From positions 186,001-250,000 of the forward strand of contig NZ_FNCO01000007.1 of NCBI RefSeq assembly GCF_900100795.1: a stretch of 64,000 bases of DNA. The letters run 5' to 3'. The DNA is from Pseudomonas abietaniphila (lineage in GTDB: Bacteria > Pseudomonadota > Gammaproteobacteria > Pseudomonadales > Pseudomonadaceae). A program made the position numbers and the translations under genes. The notes below the pieces were generated by a model. It worked only from the letters and a program-made list of their open reading frames with translations. It ran no database searches and was not told the origin of the DNA. Shown here in pieces: positions 36,418-44,976 of the stretch (within the stretch, counting starts at the first letter, position 1; the number at the start of each line of letters is the position of its first letter).

Positions 36418-39075
36418 TCACACCGCTTGCTCCATTTCAGCCTGCGGCTGTGCCTGCAACGGCAGATGCAGGCTGATGCAGGTGCCCCTTCCTTCGATCC
36501 CCTCACCGACGCTGATACGCCCACCGTGTGCCCCGACCATGCCCTGACAGATTGCCAGCCCGAGCCCTGTGCCCTGCCCGCCTCGGTCGCCCCGCGCTGC
36601 GGTGTAGAACATGTCGAAAATCTTGGCCCGCTCGGCCTCTGGAATACCCGGCCCTTCGTCGCTGACGGCAAAGACCAGTTCATCGTCCGTCGCACTCACC
36701 TGCATCTGCAGACGGCCGTGAGCCGGCGAAAAGCGCGCGGCGTTTTCCACCACATTGATCAGTGCCTGCTCGATCAAGGCGGCATGAACATACAGCAACG
36801 GCAGGTCTGCGGGCAGATCGGTGCTGACCTGCAACGGCGCAAGCACCGCACGCAGCCGGTTCAGGGTGCTCCCGACGATGTCGCCCGGCGACACCCAGTC
36901 GCGCGCCAGCTTCAGCGCGCCGTGGCCCAGCCGGGTCATGTCCAGCAGGTTCTGGATGTAACGGTCCAGGCGCTCGGCCTCATCGCGCGTCCCTTCCAGC
37001 AGTTCCCGGCGATCGTCCAGCGGAATGGCTTCGCCCAAGGCCAACAGGCTGTCGATGCTGCCACGCATGGCCGTCAACGGTGTGCGCAGGTCGTGAGACA
37101 CAGAGGCCAGCAAGGCGCTGCGCAGTTGCTCGGTTTCCCCATGCAGTCGCGCCGCTTCCAGGTCTTCGGCCAGTCGCGCGCGGGCCAATGCCTGTCCCAA
37201 CGGTTGGCTCAACGCCGTCAACAATCGCCGGCGCTGGGGACTGAACGCCTCGCCTTCGTTTGGTTTGACCCCCAGAAGCGCCAGCGGCGCGTCGTCAACC
37301 CACAGCGGCAGCCACCACCAATCGCCCGACGGCAAGGTGCCGGTGCCCTTCCCCGCAGGTTGCCCATGCTGCCAGGCCCAATCGGCCGCCGCGCGCTCAA
37401 ACTCGGAGAACTCGACCGAGCCGCCTGTTTCAAGCTTCCAGCCTTGCTGACCGTCGTTGTCCAGCACGCACACTTGAAGCTCGCGCCAACCCGCCAGATG
37501 CTGTTGGGCGGCGCTGAGCACCGCCTGACGATCCGTCGCGGCCGTCAGGCGTCTGGACAGGTCAAGCAGTTCGCTGGTTTCCTGCTGGGTATCGCGCAAC
37601 GCCTGCAATTGTCGACGCTGACGCGCCGCCAGATTGCCGGTCAACGCGGCCATCAACAGGAAAAACAGCAAGGTCAGCACGTCCTCCTCGCGCTGGATGG
37701 TCAGGGAAAAATTCGGCGGAATGAACAGAAAGTCATACGCCAGAAACGACAGCACCGAACAGACCATCGCGGGCCCGACGCTGCTGCGCACCGCCACCAG
37801 CAACACCGCCGCCAGAAACACCAGCGAGATGTTGGGCAACGCCAGCACGCTGGAAACCGCCCAGGCCAGGGCGCTGGCACAGACCGTCGCCACCACCGCC
37901 AGCAGGTAATCGAACCAGCGCAGCGTGCGGGGCGTGGACGAACGTGGCTGGTCGGCACGCGCCTCGCTGTCCAGCACGTTGATTTCCAGGCCATGGGCGT
38001 TTCGCAGCAAACGTGCCGCCAGCCCGCCGCCGAACAGCCGACGACGCAACAAAGGCCGTGACTGACCCACCAGCACCAGGCTGGCGCGACGCTCGGCGGC
38101 ATGTTGAATCAGGGTTTTCGCAACTTCCGGGGCGCGCAGGACCACCACTTCCCCGCCCAGCCGCTCCGCCAGTTGCTGAGCGTTCTGCAAACGCGTGCGC
38201 GCCAGCTCATCGAAAAACCGGCCATTGTCGACATGCACCAGACTCCACGGCAGGTGCCGGCGCTGGGCTACGCGACTGGCATGGCGCACCAGCCGTTCAG
38301 CCTGCGCGTCACCGTCCACGCCCACCAGCAGCCGACCGCGCACCGCAGGCGCGGCCTGACCCAATTGCCGATACCCCAACGCCAGATCGTTATCCACCTG
38401 CGCGGCCGCGGTCTGCATTGCCAGTTCGCGCAGCGCGGTCAGGTTGGTCTGGGTGAAGAAGGCATCGATGGCGGCCCTCGCCTGCTCCGGCACGTAGACC
38501 TTGCCGTCGCGCAGCCGCTCCAGCAGTTCGCGGGGCGGCAGGTCGATCAGGACCAACTCGTAGGCTTCCTGCAGCACCCAGTCCGGCAAGGTTTCGCGCA
38601 CTTGCACGCCGGTGATGCCGCGCACCTGGTCGTTTAGGCTTTCCAGGTGCTGAACATTGACCGTGGTGTAGACGTCGATACCGGCGGAGAGCAGTTCCTG
38701 AATGTCTTGCCAGCGCTTGGCGTGCCGGCTGCCCGGTGCGTTGCTGTGGGCGAGTTCGTCGACCAGCACCAGCTTCGGTTTGGCGCGCAGCAAGCCGTCC
38801 AGATCCATCTCTTCGAGCATCACGCCCCGGTACTCGGAACGCAGCATCGGCAGCTGCGGCAAGCCACCAAGCAAGGCTTCGGTTTCGGCGCGGCCATGGG
38901 TCTCGACAACGCCGACCAGCAGCGAAACGCCCTGACGCATTTGGGTGTGCGCCGCCTGAAGCATGGCGAAGGTCTTGCCCACGCCGGGCGCGGCGCCAAG
39001 AAACACCTTCAGCCGCCCACGGTCATCCCTGGGCAGATTGGCCAGCAAGGCGTCAGCACGGCTGTTTGAGTTCAC
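36418..39075 (-). CDS. kdpD: Sensor histidine kinase KdpD
   Basis: 885 aa, full family length. The N-terminal KdpD domain has FLGAAPGVGKTFAML (Walker A-like) and LVDELAHSNAPGSRHAKRWQ. A UspA-like domain (~250-370) and four TM segments (~395-490) follow, with a GAF-like region after them. The kinase has SVSHDLRTPLTAMRGS (phospho-His) and GTGLGLAICQGMVGAHGG. It senses low potassium and turgor-related cues. kdpC lies 209 bp upstream, with a REP pair between. Confidence 0.95.
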   Translation of the reverse strand: MNSNSRADALLANLPRDDRGRLKVFLGAAPGVGKTFAMLQAAHTQMRQGVSLLVGVVETHGRAETEALLGGLPQLPMLRSEYRGVMLEEMDLDGLLRAKPKLVLVDELAHSNAPGSRHAKRWQDIQELLSAGIDVYTTVNVQHLESLNDQVRGITGVQVRETLPDWVLQEAYELVLIDLPPRELLERLRDGKVYVPEQARAAIDAFFTQTNLTALRELAMQTAAAQVDNDLALGYRQLGQAAPAVRGRLLVGVDGDAQAERLVRHASRVAQRRHLPWSLVHVDNGRFFDELARTRLQNAQQLAERLGGEVVVLRAPEVAKTLIQHAAERRASLVLVGQSRPLLRRRLFGGGLAARLLRNAHGLEINVLDSEARADQPRSSTPRTLRWFDYLLAVVATVCASALAWAVSSVLALPNISLVFLAAVLLVAVRSSVGPAMVCSVLSFLAYDFLFIPPNFSLTIQREEDVLTLLFFLLMAALTGNLAARQRRQLQALRDTQQETSELLDLSRRLTAATDRQAVLSAAQQHLAGWRELQVCVLDNDGQQGWKLETGGSVEFSEFERAAADWAWQHGQPAGKGTGTLPSGDWWWLPLWVDDAPLALLGVKPNEGEAFSPQRRRLLTALSQPLGQALARARLAEDLEAARLHGETEQLRSALLASVSHDLRTPLTAMRGSIDSLLALGEAIPLDDRRELLEGTRDEAERLDRYIQNLLDMTRLGHGALKLARDWVSPGDIVGSTLNRLRAVLAPLQVSTDLPADLPLLYVHAALIEQALINVVENAARFSPAHGRLQMQVSATDDELVFAVSDEGPGIPEAERAKIFDMFYTAARGDRGGQGTGLGLAICQGMVGAHGGRISVGEGIEGRGTCISLHLPLQAQPQAEMEQAV

Positions 39076-39125
39076 GATGGTTGTCCTGGTGCGTTGGTGA
39101 CGTTGTTGTACTGCCGCTCATCACT

Positions 39126-39273
39126 GTAGGAGCTGCCGGGGTGGCGCTTCAACTTGTCTCGCGAATTGCCGGGAACCGGCAGCACGTGCATCGTTGTTAA
39201 GCGTCTAACACTGCACAGGCGCTTGGTTTTACTACTGCTTCGCAGCAGATCGCGGGACAAGCCACACTCCTAC
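39126..39273. repeat. REP-type inverted pair between kdpC and kdpD
   Basis: GTAGGAGCTGCCGGGGTGGC... (39126) is matched by inverted ...CGCGGGACAAGCCACACTCCTAC (ending 39273). Internal blocks GCCGGGAACCGGCAGCA and CTTCGCAGCAGATC match the types near 3.5 kb and 21.8 kb. It interrupts the kdp operon between the transporter and regulatory genes. Confidence 0.75.
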
Positions 39274-39284
39274 AGGGCCGGTGT

Positions 39285-39845
39285 TTATCTTGACTGTGAC
39301 GGTAATGCTTCCAGGCTCTGATTCAAAGCCAAGACGTTCACCACCGGCGGCCCAATCAGCGGGCTGTAGGTGTTGGCCGCGATCAACTGCTGCACCGAAT
39401 CGCGTGGCAGATTACGCGCTGCCGCGATCCGCGCCACCTGATATTCCGCTGCCGCCGGCGAAAGATGCGGATCAAGACCGCTGCCCGACGTGGTCAGCAG
39501 GTTCAACGGCACCGGCCCCTGATTATCGACCTTCTCTTTGGCCGCATCATCGCTGATCCGCGTCGCCAATGCAGGGTTGCTCGGCGACAGGTTGCTCGCT
39601 CCGCTGGCGACCGTGGCATAGGCACCGGCTGACGGACGCGGATGGAACCACCCTTCGCCGGTGAAGTTCTGGGCGATCAACTCCGATCCCCGGACCTTTT
39701 CGTGATCGTCGTACACCAGACTGCCGTTGGCCTGTTCCGGGAACGCAACCTGCGCCACACCCGTCACCACCAGCGGATAAGCCACACCGGTGATCAGGGT
39801 CATCAGAACGATCAGGCTCACGGCCGGACGCAATACACTGGACAT
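39285..39845 (-). CDS. kdpC: Potassium-transporting ATPase subunit C
   Basis: 186 aa. One N-terminal TM (VSLIVLMTLITGVAYPLVV), then the KdpC periplasmic domain with GSELIAQNFTGEGWFHPRPS and ASGSGLDPHLSPAAAEYQ. The start is taken at the second of two adjacent Met codons (39845), 7 nt after GAGGA. KdpC stabilises the KdpA-KdpB complex and raises potassium affinity. Confidence 0.94.
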   Translation of the reverse strand: MSSVLRPAVSLIVLMTLITGVAYPLVVTGVAQVAFPEQANGSLVYDDHEKVRGSELIAQNFTGEGWFHPRPSAGAYATVASGASNLSPSNPALATRISDDAAKEKVDNQGPVPLNLLTTSGSGLDPHLSPAAAEYQVARIAAARNLPRDSVQQLIAANTYSPLIGPPVVNVLALNQSLEALPSQSR

Positions 39846-39914
39846 CATTCAATCCTCAATCAAGTTAAGCGTGGCGGGCGACCGTTCGCCCGCCCTGCAA
39901 GCAAACCGTGACGC

Positions 39915-41987
39915 TTAAACCAGGTGCAGCCCGGTGAGCAGCAAGTCGATCAGCTTAATGCCCACAAACGGCACCGCGATGCCGCCCAGACCATAGATGA
40001 GCAGGTTGCGACGCAGCAGGTGCGCAGCGCTGGCCGCCTGAACCCGAACGCCACGCAGTGCCAACGGAATCAGCACGACGATGATCAGCGCGTTGAACAC
40101 TATGGCTGAGAGAATCGCGCTCTGCGGGCTGGCCAGGTGCATGATGTTCAGCACACCCAGTTGCGGGTAGATCGCCGCGAACAGCGCAGGCAGGATCGCG
40201 AAATACTTGGCCACGTCGTTGGCAATCGAGAAGGTCGTCAGCGCGCCCCGGGTGACCAGCAATTCCTTGCCGATCTGTACCACGTCCAGCAGCTTGGTCG
40301 GATCGCTGTCGAGATCGACCATGTTGGCCGCTTCGCGCGCCGCTTGCGTACCATCGTTCATCGCCATGCCGACGTCCGCCTGAGCCAGCGCCGGGGCATC
40401 GTTGGCGCCGTCGCCGCACATCGCAACCAGACGACCGTCGTTCTGCTCCTGACGGATGCGCTCCAGTTTCTTCTCCGGGGTGGCTTCGGCAAGCACGTCG
40501 TCCACACCGGCCTCGGCGGCGATCGCAGCGGCGGTAAGCGGGTTGTCACCGGTCACCATGACCGTGCGAATCCCCAACTTGCGCAACTCTTCGAAACGCT
40601 CACGAATACCCGGCTTGACCACGTCCTTGAGGTGAATGGCACCCAGCAGTTTGTTGTCACCACATACCAGCAACGGCGTGCCGCCGGTCTTGGCGATCTT
40701 GTCGATTTCCCGCGACAGGGTCAGCGGCAGATCGCTGCGATCACGGCCCAGGAATTTGAGCAGCGAATCCACAGCACCTTTGCGATACACACGACCGTCG
40801 TAGTCGACGCCGGACAAACGGGTTTCCGCGCTGAAGGGCACGGCAGTCAGCTGGCTCGGTGCCGGCTCGACCATCGGGTGCAGCGCACGCAGGTATTCGA
40901 CGATGGACTTGCCTTCCGCCGTGTCATCGGCCAGCGACGCCAGTAATGCGCCCTCACCCAGCTCCTTGGCGCTGACGCCCGGAGCGGCATACACCGCCGA
41001 GCAACGACGGTTGCCGAAGGTGATGGTGCCGGTCTTGTCGAGCAGCAGCACATGCACATCGCCTGCGGCTTCCACGGCACGGCCGGATTTGGCGATGACG
41101 TTCAAGCGCACCAGGCGGTCCATCCCGGCGATACCGATGGCCGAGAGCAGGCCACCGATGGTGGTCGGGATCAACGTCACCAGCAGCGCAACCAGGAACA
41201 CCAGCGGCAGGTTGCCGCCTGCGAAATGGGCGAATGGCTGCAGGGTCACCACCACCAGCAGGAAGATCAGGGTCAGGCCGATCAGCAGGATGTCCAGCGC
41301 CACTTCGTTGGGGGTTTTCTGGCGTTTGGCGCCTTCCACCAACGCGATCATGCGGTCCAGGGTCGACTCGCCAGGGTTGGCGCTGATCCGCACCAGCAGC
41401 CAGTCGGACACCAGACGCGTGTTGCCGGTGACCGCCGAGCGATCACCGCCGGACTCACGAATCACTGGCGCAGACTCGCCCGTAATGGCCGCTTCGTTGA
41501 CCGCCGCGATGCCTTCGATGACCTCGCCGTCGCCCGGGATCAGCTCCCCGGCTTCAACGCGCACCACATCGCCCTTGCGCAAGGTGCTCGCGTTGACGGT
41601 CAGAAAGTCTCCGGTCGCACCTTTCAAGCGCGCTTTCAGGCCTTCAGTGCCCGCCTTGAGGCTGTCGGCACGGGCCTTGCCGCGACCTTCGGCCAAGGCT
41701 TCGGCGAAGTTGGCGAACAACACGGTGAACCACAGCCAGATCGCGATCTGCACGGCGACAAACGTCGGTACTGCCGGATCGGGAATCACACACAGAATCG
41801 TGGTGAGGATGGCGGTCAGTTCGACGACCAACATCACCGGCGCGCGTTGCAACTGGCGCGGGTCGAGTTTGACGAACGCCTGGATCAGCGCCGGACGCCA
41901 CAGGTCTGCAAAACCGGTCTTGGCCGGGGTGGCGTGCGCGACATTGTCGGTCGCAGGGTTCTTGGACACAGGTGCTTGCATGTTCAT
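39915..41987 (-). CDS. kdpB: Potassium-transporting ATPase subunit B
   Basis: 690 aa P-type ATPase. Phosphorylation site LLLDKTGTITFGNR, TGE loop AITGESAPVIRESGGD, and hinge MCGDGANDAPALAQADVGMA. It hydrolyses ATP to drive potassium uptake through KdpA. MNMQAPVSK is preceded by GAGGA at 7 nt. It starts 10 bp after the kdpA stop. Confidence 0.96.
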   Translation of the reverse strand: MNMQAPVSKNPATDNVAHATPAKTGFADLWRPALIQAFVKLDPRQLQRAPVMLVVELTAILTTILCVIPDPAVPTFVAVQIAIWLWFTVLFANFAEALAEGRGKARADSLKAGTEGLKARLKGATGDFLTVNASTLRKGDVVRVEAGELIPGDGEVIEGIAAVNEAAITGESAPVIRESGGDRSAVTGNTRLVSDWLLVRISANPGESTLDRMIALVEGAKRQKTPNEVALDILLIGLTLIFLLVVVTLQPFAHFAGGNLPLVFLVALLVTLIPTTIGGLLSAIGIAGMDRLVRLNVIAKSGRAVEAAGDVHVLLLDKTGTITFGNRRCSAVYAAPGVSAKELGEGALLASLADDTAEGKSIVEYLRALHPMVEPAPSQLTAVPFSAETRLSGVDYDGRVYRKGAVDSLLKFLGRDRSDLPLTLSREIDKIAKTGGTPLLVCGDNKLLGAIHLKDVVKPGIRERFEELRKLGIRTVMVTGDNPLTAAAIAAEAGVDDVLAEATPEKKLERIRQEQNDGRLVAMCGDGANDAPALAQADVGMAMNDGTQAAREAANMVDLDSDPTKLLDVVQIGKELLVTRGALTTFSIANDVAKYFAILPALFAAIYPQLGVLNIMHLASPQSAILSAIVFNALIIVVLIPLALRGVRVQAASAAHLLRRNLLIYGLGGIAVPFVGIKLIDLLLTGLHLV

Positions 41988-41997
41988 GGTTCGGTCC

Positions 41998-43692
41998 TCA
42001 GAAGCCCAGGCTCAAATGTTCGGCGATCGGGCCCAACGCCAGGGTCGGCAGGAAGGTCAGGCCGCCCACCAGCAGGATGGTTACGGTCAACAGGGTGACA
42101 AACAGCGGGCCGTGGGTCGGGAAGCTGTTCAGGCCCAGCGGCGAGGTTTTCTTGGCCGCCAGACTGCCCGCCAATGCCAGCACCGGCAGGATGTAACCGA
42201 AGCGTCCGATGAACATCGACAGGCCGAGCATCAAGTTATGGAACACAGTGTTGCCACTGAAACCGCCGAACGCCGAGCCGTTATTCGCGGTGGCCGAGGT
42301 GTAGGCGTACAGCAGTTGGCTGAAACCATGGGGACCCGGGTTGCTGACGGCACCGGCGGGGCCAGGCAAGGACGCCGCCAGCGCACCGAACACCAGCACG
42401 CCCACGGGCATCACGATCAGCGTCGCGACCAGCAATTTCACTTCCCGCGCCTGCAGTTTCTTGCCGAGGTACTCCGGCGTGCGCCCGATCATCAGTCCGG
42501 CCAGGAACACCGCAATCAGCACGTTCAACAACATGCCGTAGAGACCGGCGCCCACACCACCGAAGATCACTTCACCGACCATCATGTTGGCCAGTGCGAC
42601 CATGCCGCTCAACGGGTTGAGGCTGTCGTGCATGCCGTTGACCGAACCGTTGGACGCCGCGGTGGTAGCGGTCGCCCAGAGCACGGTCGCGGTGGTGCCG
42701 AACCGGGTTTCCTTGCCTTCCATCGGCGCGGTCTGCTCGACCGACGCGATGTTCAGCGCCGGGTTGGGTTGGTATTCAGCCCACAGCGCGGTCGCGCCAC
42801 CGATCAGGAACAACACGAACATACAGGCGACGATGGCGCGGCTCTGGCGCATGTCCTTGACGTAGTGGCCGAAGGTGAAGACCAGCGCTACCGGGATCAG
42901 GATGATCGAGACCAGTTCGAACAGGTTGGTCCACGCGGTCGGGTTTTCGAACGGGTGCGCCGAGTTGACACCGAAGAAACCGCCACCGTTGGTGCCCAGC
43001 TGCTTGATCGCGATCTGACTGGCGGCCGGTCCGAGCGGGATGGTCTGGTCGGCGCCTTGCAGCGTGACAGCGTCGATATAGTGAGCGAACGTCTGCGGCA
43101 CGCCCTGCCAGACCAGAAACAGAGCCAGAATGATGCACAGCGGCAGCAACCCGTATAGGATGGCGCGGGTCATGTCGGTCCAGAAGTTACCCAGGTGCTG
43201 GGTCGAACGACGACCAATCCCACGGCAAAACGCAACCAGCACCGCGATACCGGTGGCCGCGCTGACAAAGTTCTGCACCGTCAGGCCAGCCATCTGGCTC
43301 AGGTAACTCAGCGAGGCCTCGCCGCTGTAGTTCTGCCAGTTGGTGTTGGTGACGAAACTCATCGCCGTGTTGAACGCCAGCGACCACTCCATGCCCGGCA
43401 AACCTTGCGGGTTGAGCGGCAACGCGCCCTGGAACAGCAGAACCGAGAACAGCACGACAAAACCCGCCAGGTTGAACGCCAGCAGGGCCAGTGTGTAGGT
43501 TTTCCAGTTGTGTTCGACCTTCGGGTCAACGCCCGACAGGCGATAACACACGCGCTCGACCGGGCCCATGACCGGGGTCAGAAACGTGCGGTTGCCTTCC
43601 ATGACGTTGTAATAAAAACGGCCCAACAGTGGCGCGGGCAGCAGCACCAGCGCGAAGAAGGCCAGAATCAGCAGGTAGTCGTAAGCGTGCAT
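41998..43692 (-). CDS. kdpA: Potassium-transporting ATPase subunit A
   Basis: 564 aa with ten or so TM segments and four pore-loop repeats, e.g. TNTNWQNYSGE, LGTNGGGFFGVNSAHPF and TSATANNGSAFGG; these carry the selectivity-filter glycines. The start is at MHAYDYLL (43692), 8 nt after GAGGAG, which overlaps the kdpF stop. It forms the potassium channel of the complex. Confidence 0.96.
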   Translation of the reverse strand: MHAYDYLLILAFFALVLLPAPLLGRFYYNVMEGNRTFLTPVMGPVERVCYRLSGVDPKVEHNWKTYTLALLAFNLAGFVVLFSVLLFQGALPLNPQGLPGMEWSLAFNTAMSFVTNTNWQNYSGEASLSYLSQMAGLTVQNFVSAATGIAVLVAFCRGIGRRSTQHLGNFWTDMTRAILYGLLPLCIILALFLVWQGVPQTFAHYIDAVTLQGADQTIPLGPAASQIAIKQLGTNGGGFFGVNSAHPFENPTAWTNLFELVSIILIPVALVFTFGHYVKDMRQSRAIVACMFVLFLIGGATALWAEYQPNPALNIASVEQTAPMEGKETRFGTTATVLWATATTAASNGSVNGMHDSLNPLSGMVALANMMVGEVIFGGVGAGLYGMLLNVLIAVFLAGLMIGRTPEYLGKKLQAREVKLLVATLIVMPVGVLVFGALAASLPGPAGAVSNPGPHGFSQLLYAYTSATANNGSAFGGFSGNTVFHNLMLGLSMFIGRFGYILPVLALAGSLAAKKTSPLGLNSFPTHGPLFVTLLTVTILLVGGLTFLPTLALGPIAEHLSLGF

Positions 43693-43697
43693 GGCCG

Positions 43698-43793
43698 TCA
43701 CTCCTCGACCCGGCCGGCACGCAGCAGCGCGACCAGCAAGTACACGAACAACCCTGCTGCCAACAGCAGTGACACCCCATCCAGAACGCTCAT
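43698..43793 (-). CDS. kdpF: Potassium-transporting ATPase subunit F
   Basis: 31-residue peptide, beginning MSVLDGVSLLLAAGLFVYLL and ending RAGRVEE, a single TM helix typical of KdpF. GGAGAG lies 7 nt before the ATG. Its stop codon lies 5 bp before the kdpA start and within the kdpA ribosome-binding region, implying coupling. It was found by translating the gap upstream of kdpA. Confidence 0.9.
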   Translation of the reverse strand: MSVLDGVSLLLAAGLFVYLLVALLRAGRVEE

Positions 43794-43883
43794 GAAAAAA
43801 CTCTCCGTCATACGGCGATTGCCGTGTGTAGGAATTGTCGTCACGCAGGGTGTAAAGGAACGAGACCGAGAGGGGGTTCAGGG

Positions 43884-43901
43884 CATAAAGAAAGCGTAAA
43901 G
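43884..43901 (-). promoter_or_regulatory. Candidate KdpE-binding site
   Basis: On the minus strand CTTTACGCTTTCTTTATG contains two direct CTTTA half-sites 11 bp apart, ~90 bp upstream of kdpF. The T-rich layout resembles the known E. coli KdpE site (TTTATA...TTTACA). A further TTTACA lies nearer the gene at about 43852-43857 and could be a -35 or a third half-site. Confidence 0.5.
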
Positions 43902-43954
43902 ACTGCTGATTTTGTTGGGCGGGCGGGTGTAAAGGATTGGTTTACTGGGTCACC

Positions 43955-43992
43955 GGGATTTGGGATTTGGGATTTGGGATTTGGGATTTGGG
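43955..43992. repeat. Heptanucleotide tandem repeat (GGGATTT)5
   Basis: Five exact copies of GGGATTT plus GGG, ~160 bp upstream of kdpF. It is a slippage-prone tract in non-coding sequence. Confidence 0.9.
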
Positions 43993-44025
43993 TGTATATC
44001 CGTTTTTGCGGTGGTGCGGATATTT

Positions 44026-44278
44026 GTTCTGCCTAACGGCAGAAGCGTTCCGCCTTCGGCGGGTTACTTGATGACCCCAAGTAACCAAGGGTCTAGCGCC
44101 TGGTTTGGCGACTCCTTCGTCGTCGTACCCTCACTCCAGCGATGCTCCGTGGGCCCGCCGCCATCGGCCATCCATGGCCGGGGGCGGCTCTCGCGGCATC
44201 CATGCCGCTCGGCCCACTGCGCGTCGCCTGCGTTCAGCCTGCACCCAAGTCGCGATTTGTGGTGTTCGGACTATCGCG
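44026..44278 (-). repeat. Composite dispersed intergenic repeat, copy C (inverted)
   Basis: Reverse complement of the copy B arrangement. It opens GTTCTGCCTAACGGCAGAAG, continues through GTGGGCCCGCCGCCATCGG and GGCATCCATGCCGCTCGGC, and ends ACCCAAGTCGCGATTTGTGG and TCGGACTATCGCG. Together with copy D it occupies much of the 1.2-kb gap between kdpF and the response regulator gene. Confidence 0.85.
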
Positions 44279-44356
44279 CTAGAAAAGCAAAACCAAAAGC
44301 AGAACAATCACGCGGGGTTGAGATGGGGTCGCGGCTTTTGATTCTGGCCGGAGGCC

Positions 44357-44754
44357 GTAGGAGCGCGCTTGCTCTGGGCCGCACTCGGACGATCTGCCGC
44401 GTAGCGGTAGCAAAATCAGGCGACTCAATTGTGTCTGGAACTCCGCATGCACAGGATTTGCTGCCGGTTCCCGCCAGATCGTCCGAATGCGGCCCAGAGC
44501 AAGCGCGCTCCTACAGTTAAGAACGGCGTGCGGAAGATGGATGCATGAATCAAGATGCGATAAGCGTTAGCTCCAGCCCGCGTCGCTCTTGTATGCGACA
44601 GTCCAGACACTACGAAGCGTCGCCGGAGAAAGGGTATTGCGACGAAGGAGGAACCGAACCAGGAGTCAACCCTTGGTGACTTGAGGATGGTCCGGCATTC
44701 CGGTTTTCAAGTAACCCGCCGAAGGCGGAACGCTTCTGCCGTTAGGCAGAACCC
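44357..44754 (+). repeat. Composite dispersed intergenic repeat, copy D, with 39-bp inverted REP arms
   Basis: GTAGGAGCGCGCTTGCTCTG... (44357-44395) and its inverted partner (44476-44514) match over 39 bp with one mismatch, around CACAGGATTTGCTGCCGGTT. The tail GCGTTAGCTCCAGCCCGC is shared with copy A. The end block AAGTAACCCGCCGAAGGCGG then GCCGTTAGGCAGAACCC is shared with copies B and C. It is orientated opposite to copy C, 78 bp away. Confidence 0.85.
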
Positions 44755-44838
44755 AAACCCCGCGCCACCCTGAATATCAGATATACACACGATACGCCGC
44801 GCCAGAAAAGCCAGCGCAACGCCGAACCCCGACCCTTG

Positions 44839-44856
44839 TACATTTCTTGATACATT
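44839..44856. promoter_or_regulatory. Direct repeat upstream of the response regulator
   Basis: TACATT occurs at 44839-44844 and 44851-44856 in TTGTACATTTCTTGATACAT, 12 bp apart, ~120 bp before the response regulator ATG. OmpR-family proteins bind such tandem half-sites, so autoregulation is plausible (inference). Confidence 0.35.
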
Positions 44857-44976
44857 CACGACAATCCACCGACACCTGCCCCCCTCACCCTTCCGCCCCG
44901 CTCGCCAGCGAAGTAGCATGGCAGCGTCGTTCCTTACCCGCGGCCCACCCCGGCGGCATCACATGGCGGCAGCAAC

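Noticed and set aside
36418..38061. Long antisense frames over kdpD and kdpA
   Set aside because: Third-position GC bias creates long shadow frames; the sense products are intact and well recognised, the antisense ones are not.
43693..43701. GTG start of KdpA three codons upstream
   Set aside because: It lies inside the ribosome-binding region and overlaps the kdpF stop; ATG 43692 has ideal spacing to GAGGAG.
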